A stretch of DNA of 5,115 nt from Opitutales bacterium (GTDB taxonomy: Bacteria; Verrucomicrobiota; Verrucomicrobiia; Opitutales; JAIRKQ01), in the NCBI GenBank assembly GCA_029059365.1, contig JAIDVZ010000025.1, positions 1 to 5,115 on the forward strand, given 5' to 3'. Shown piece by piece: positions 5,039-5,115 of the stretch. Under the pieces are notes generated by a model, which searched no databases, was not told the origin of the DNA, and worked only from the letters and a program-made list of their open reading frames with translations. Position 1 is the first letter of the stretch. Every line of letters begins with the position of its first letter. The position numbers were made by a program, and so were the translations under genes.

Positions 5039-5115
5039 ATGCATTTAATCGATTTAAATAGAACAACAGATATCGGGTCGCAGTGTTTGTACATTGAATT
5101 AGGAAAGTTCAATAT
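5039..5115 (+). CDS. 5' end of a gene, possibly a metallo-beta-lactamase-fold hydrolase
   Basis: An ATG at 5039, directly preceded by an in-frame stop (5033-5035), opens a frame that stays open for 25 codons to the window edge. The peptide is MHLIDLNR followed by TTDIGSQCLYIELGKFN. A pattern of an isoleucine-glycine pair, a hydrophobic strand with Glu, then a glycine and another strand is typical of the first two strands of metallo-beta-lactamase-fold proteins, including RNA-processing exonucleases, but this is too little to name it. Base 5039 lies behind a plausible promoter; the ribosome-binding site is weak (AAAG). The gene is cut by the window end and may prove to be something else. Confidence 0.4.
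   Translation, partial: MHLIDLNRTTDIGSQCLYIELGKFN

Overview
This AT-rich 5.1-kb bacterial window combines housekeeping genes with an accessory stretch of unrecognised genes. The MreB sequence, the zinc-ligand-poor forms of ribosomal proteins L31 and L36, and IspE together suggest a Verrucomicrobiota bacterium, perhaps of the Opitutae/Puniceicoccales type. That placement rests on remembered family resemblance, not on a search, and is tentative. The base composition and two effector-like proteins are compatible with a host-associated or intracellular lifestyle, but nothing in the window proves it.

Layout: (1) 6-863 (+) ispE, the CDP-ME kinase of the non-mevalonate isoprenoid pathway, followed by a possible terminator. 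(2) 864-1979 accessory stretch: a 78-aa protein of unknown function (955-1191, +), a 131-aa protein with a paired hydrophobic hairpin like chlamydial Inc proteins (1349-1744, +), and two copies of a 14-bp direct repeat (910-923 and 1866-1879) bracketing both genes. (3) 1980-3294: two threonine tRNA genes on the minus strand, anticodons CGU and UGU, with a 350-aa plus-strand gene between them whose protein looks like a divergent kinase-fold effector. (4) 3327-4829 (-): mreB, rpmJ (41 aa) and rpmE are closely spaced in one direction and run on into tRNA-Thr(UGU), forming a shape-and-translation cluster. (5) 4830-5115: a divergent intergenic region with a plausible promoter on each strand, then the first 25 codons of a plus-strand gene cut by the window end.

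The minus-strand cluster is core biology: cell-shape cytoskeleton, two large-subunit ribosomal proteins and a tRNA. The plus-strand genes from 955 to 3195 are accessory. They lack clear Shine-Dalgarno sequences, and for two of them the best promoter match places transcription start at or within a few bases of the start codon, so leaderless translation is a testable idea. The most interesting item is the kinase-like protein between the tRNA-Thr genes, followed by the Inc-like membrane protein. No CRISPR array, transposase or insertion sequence was seen.
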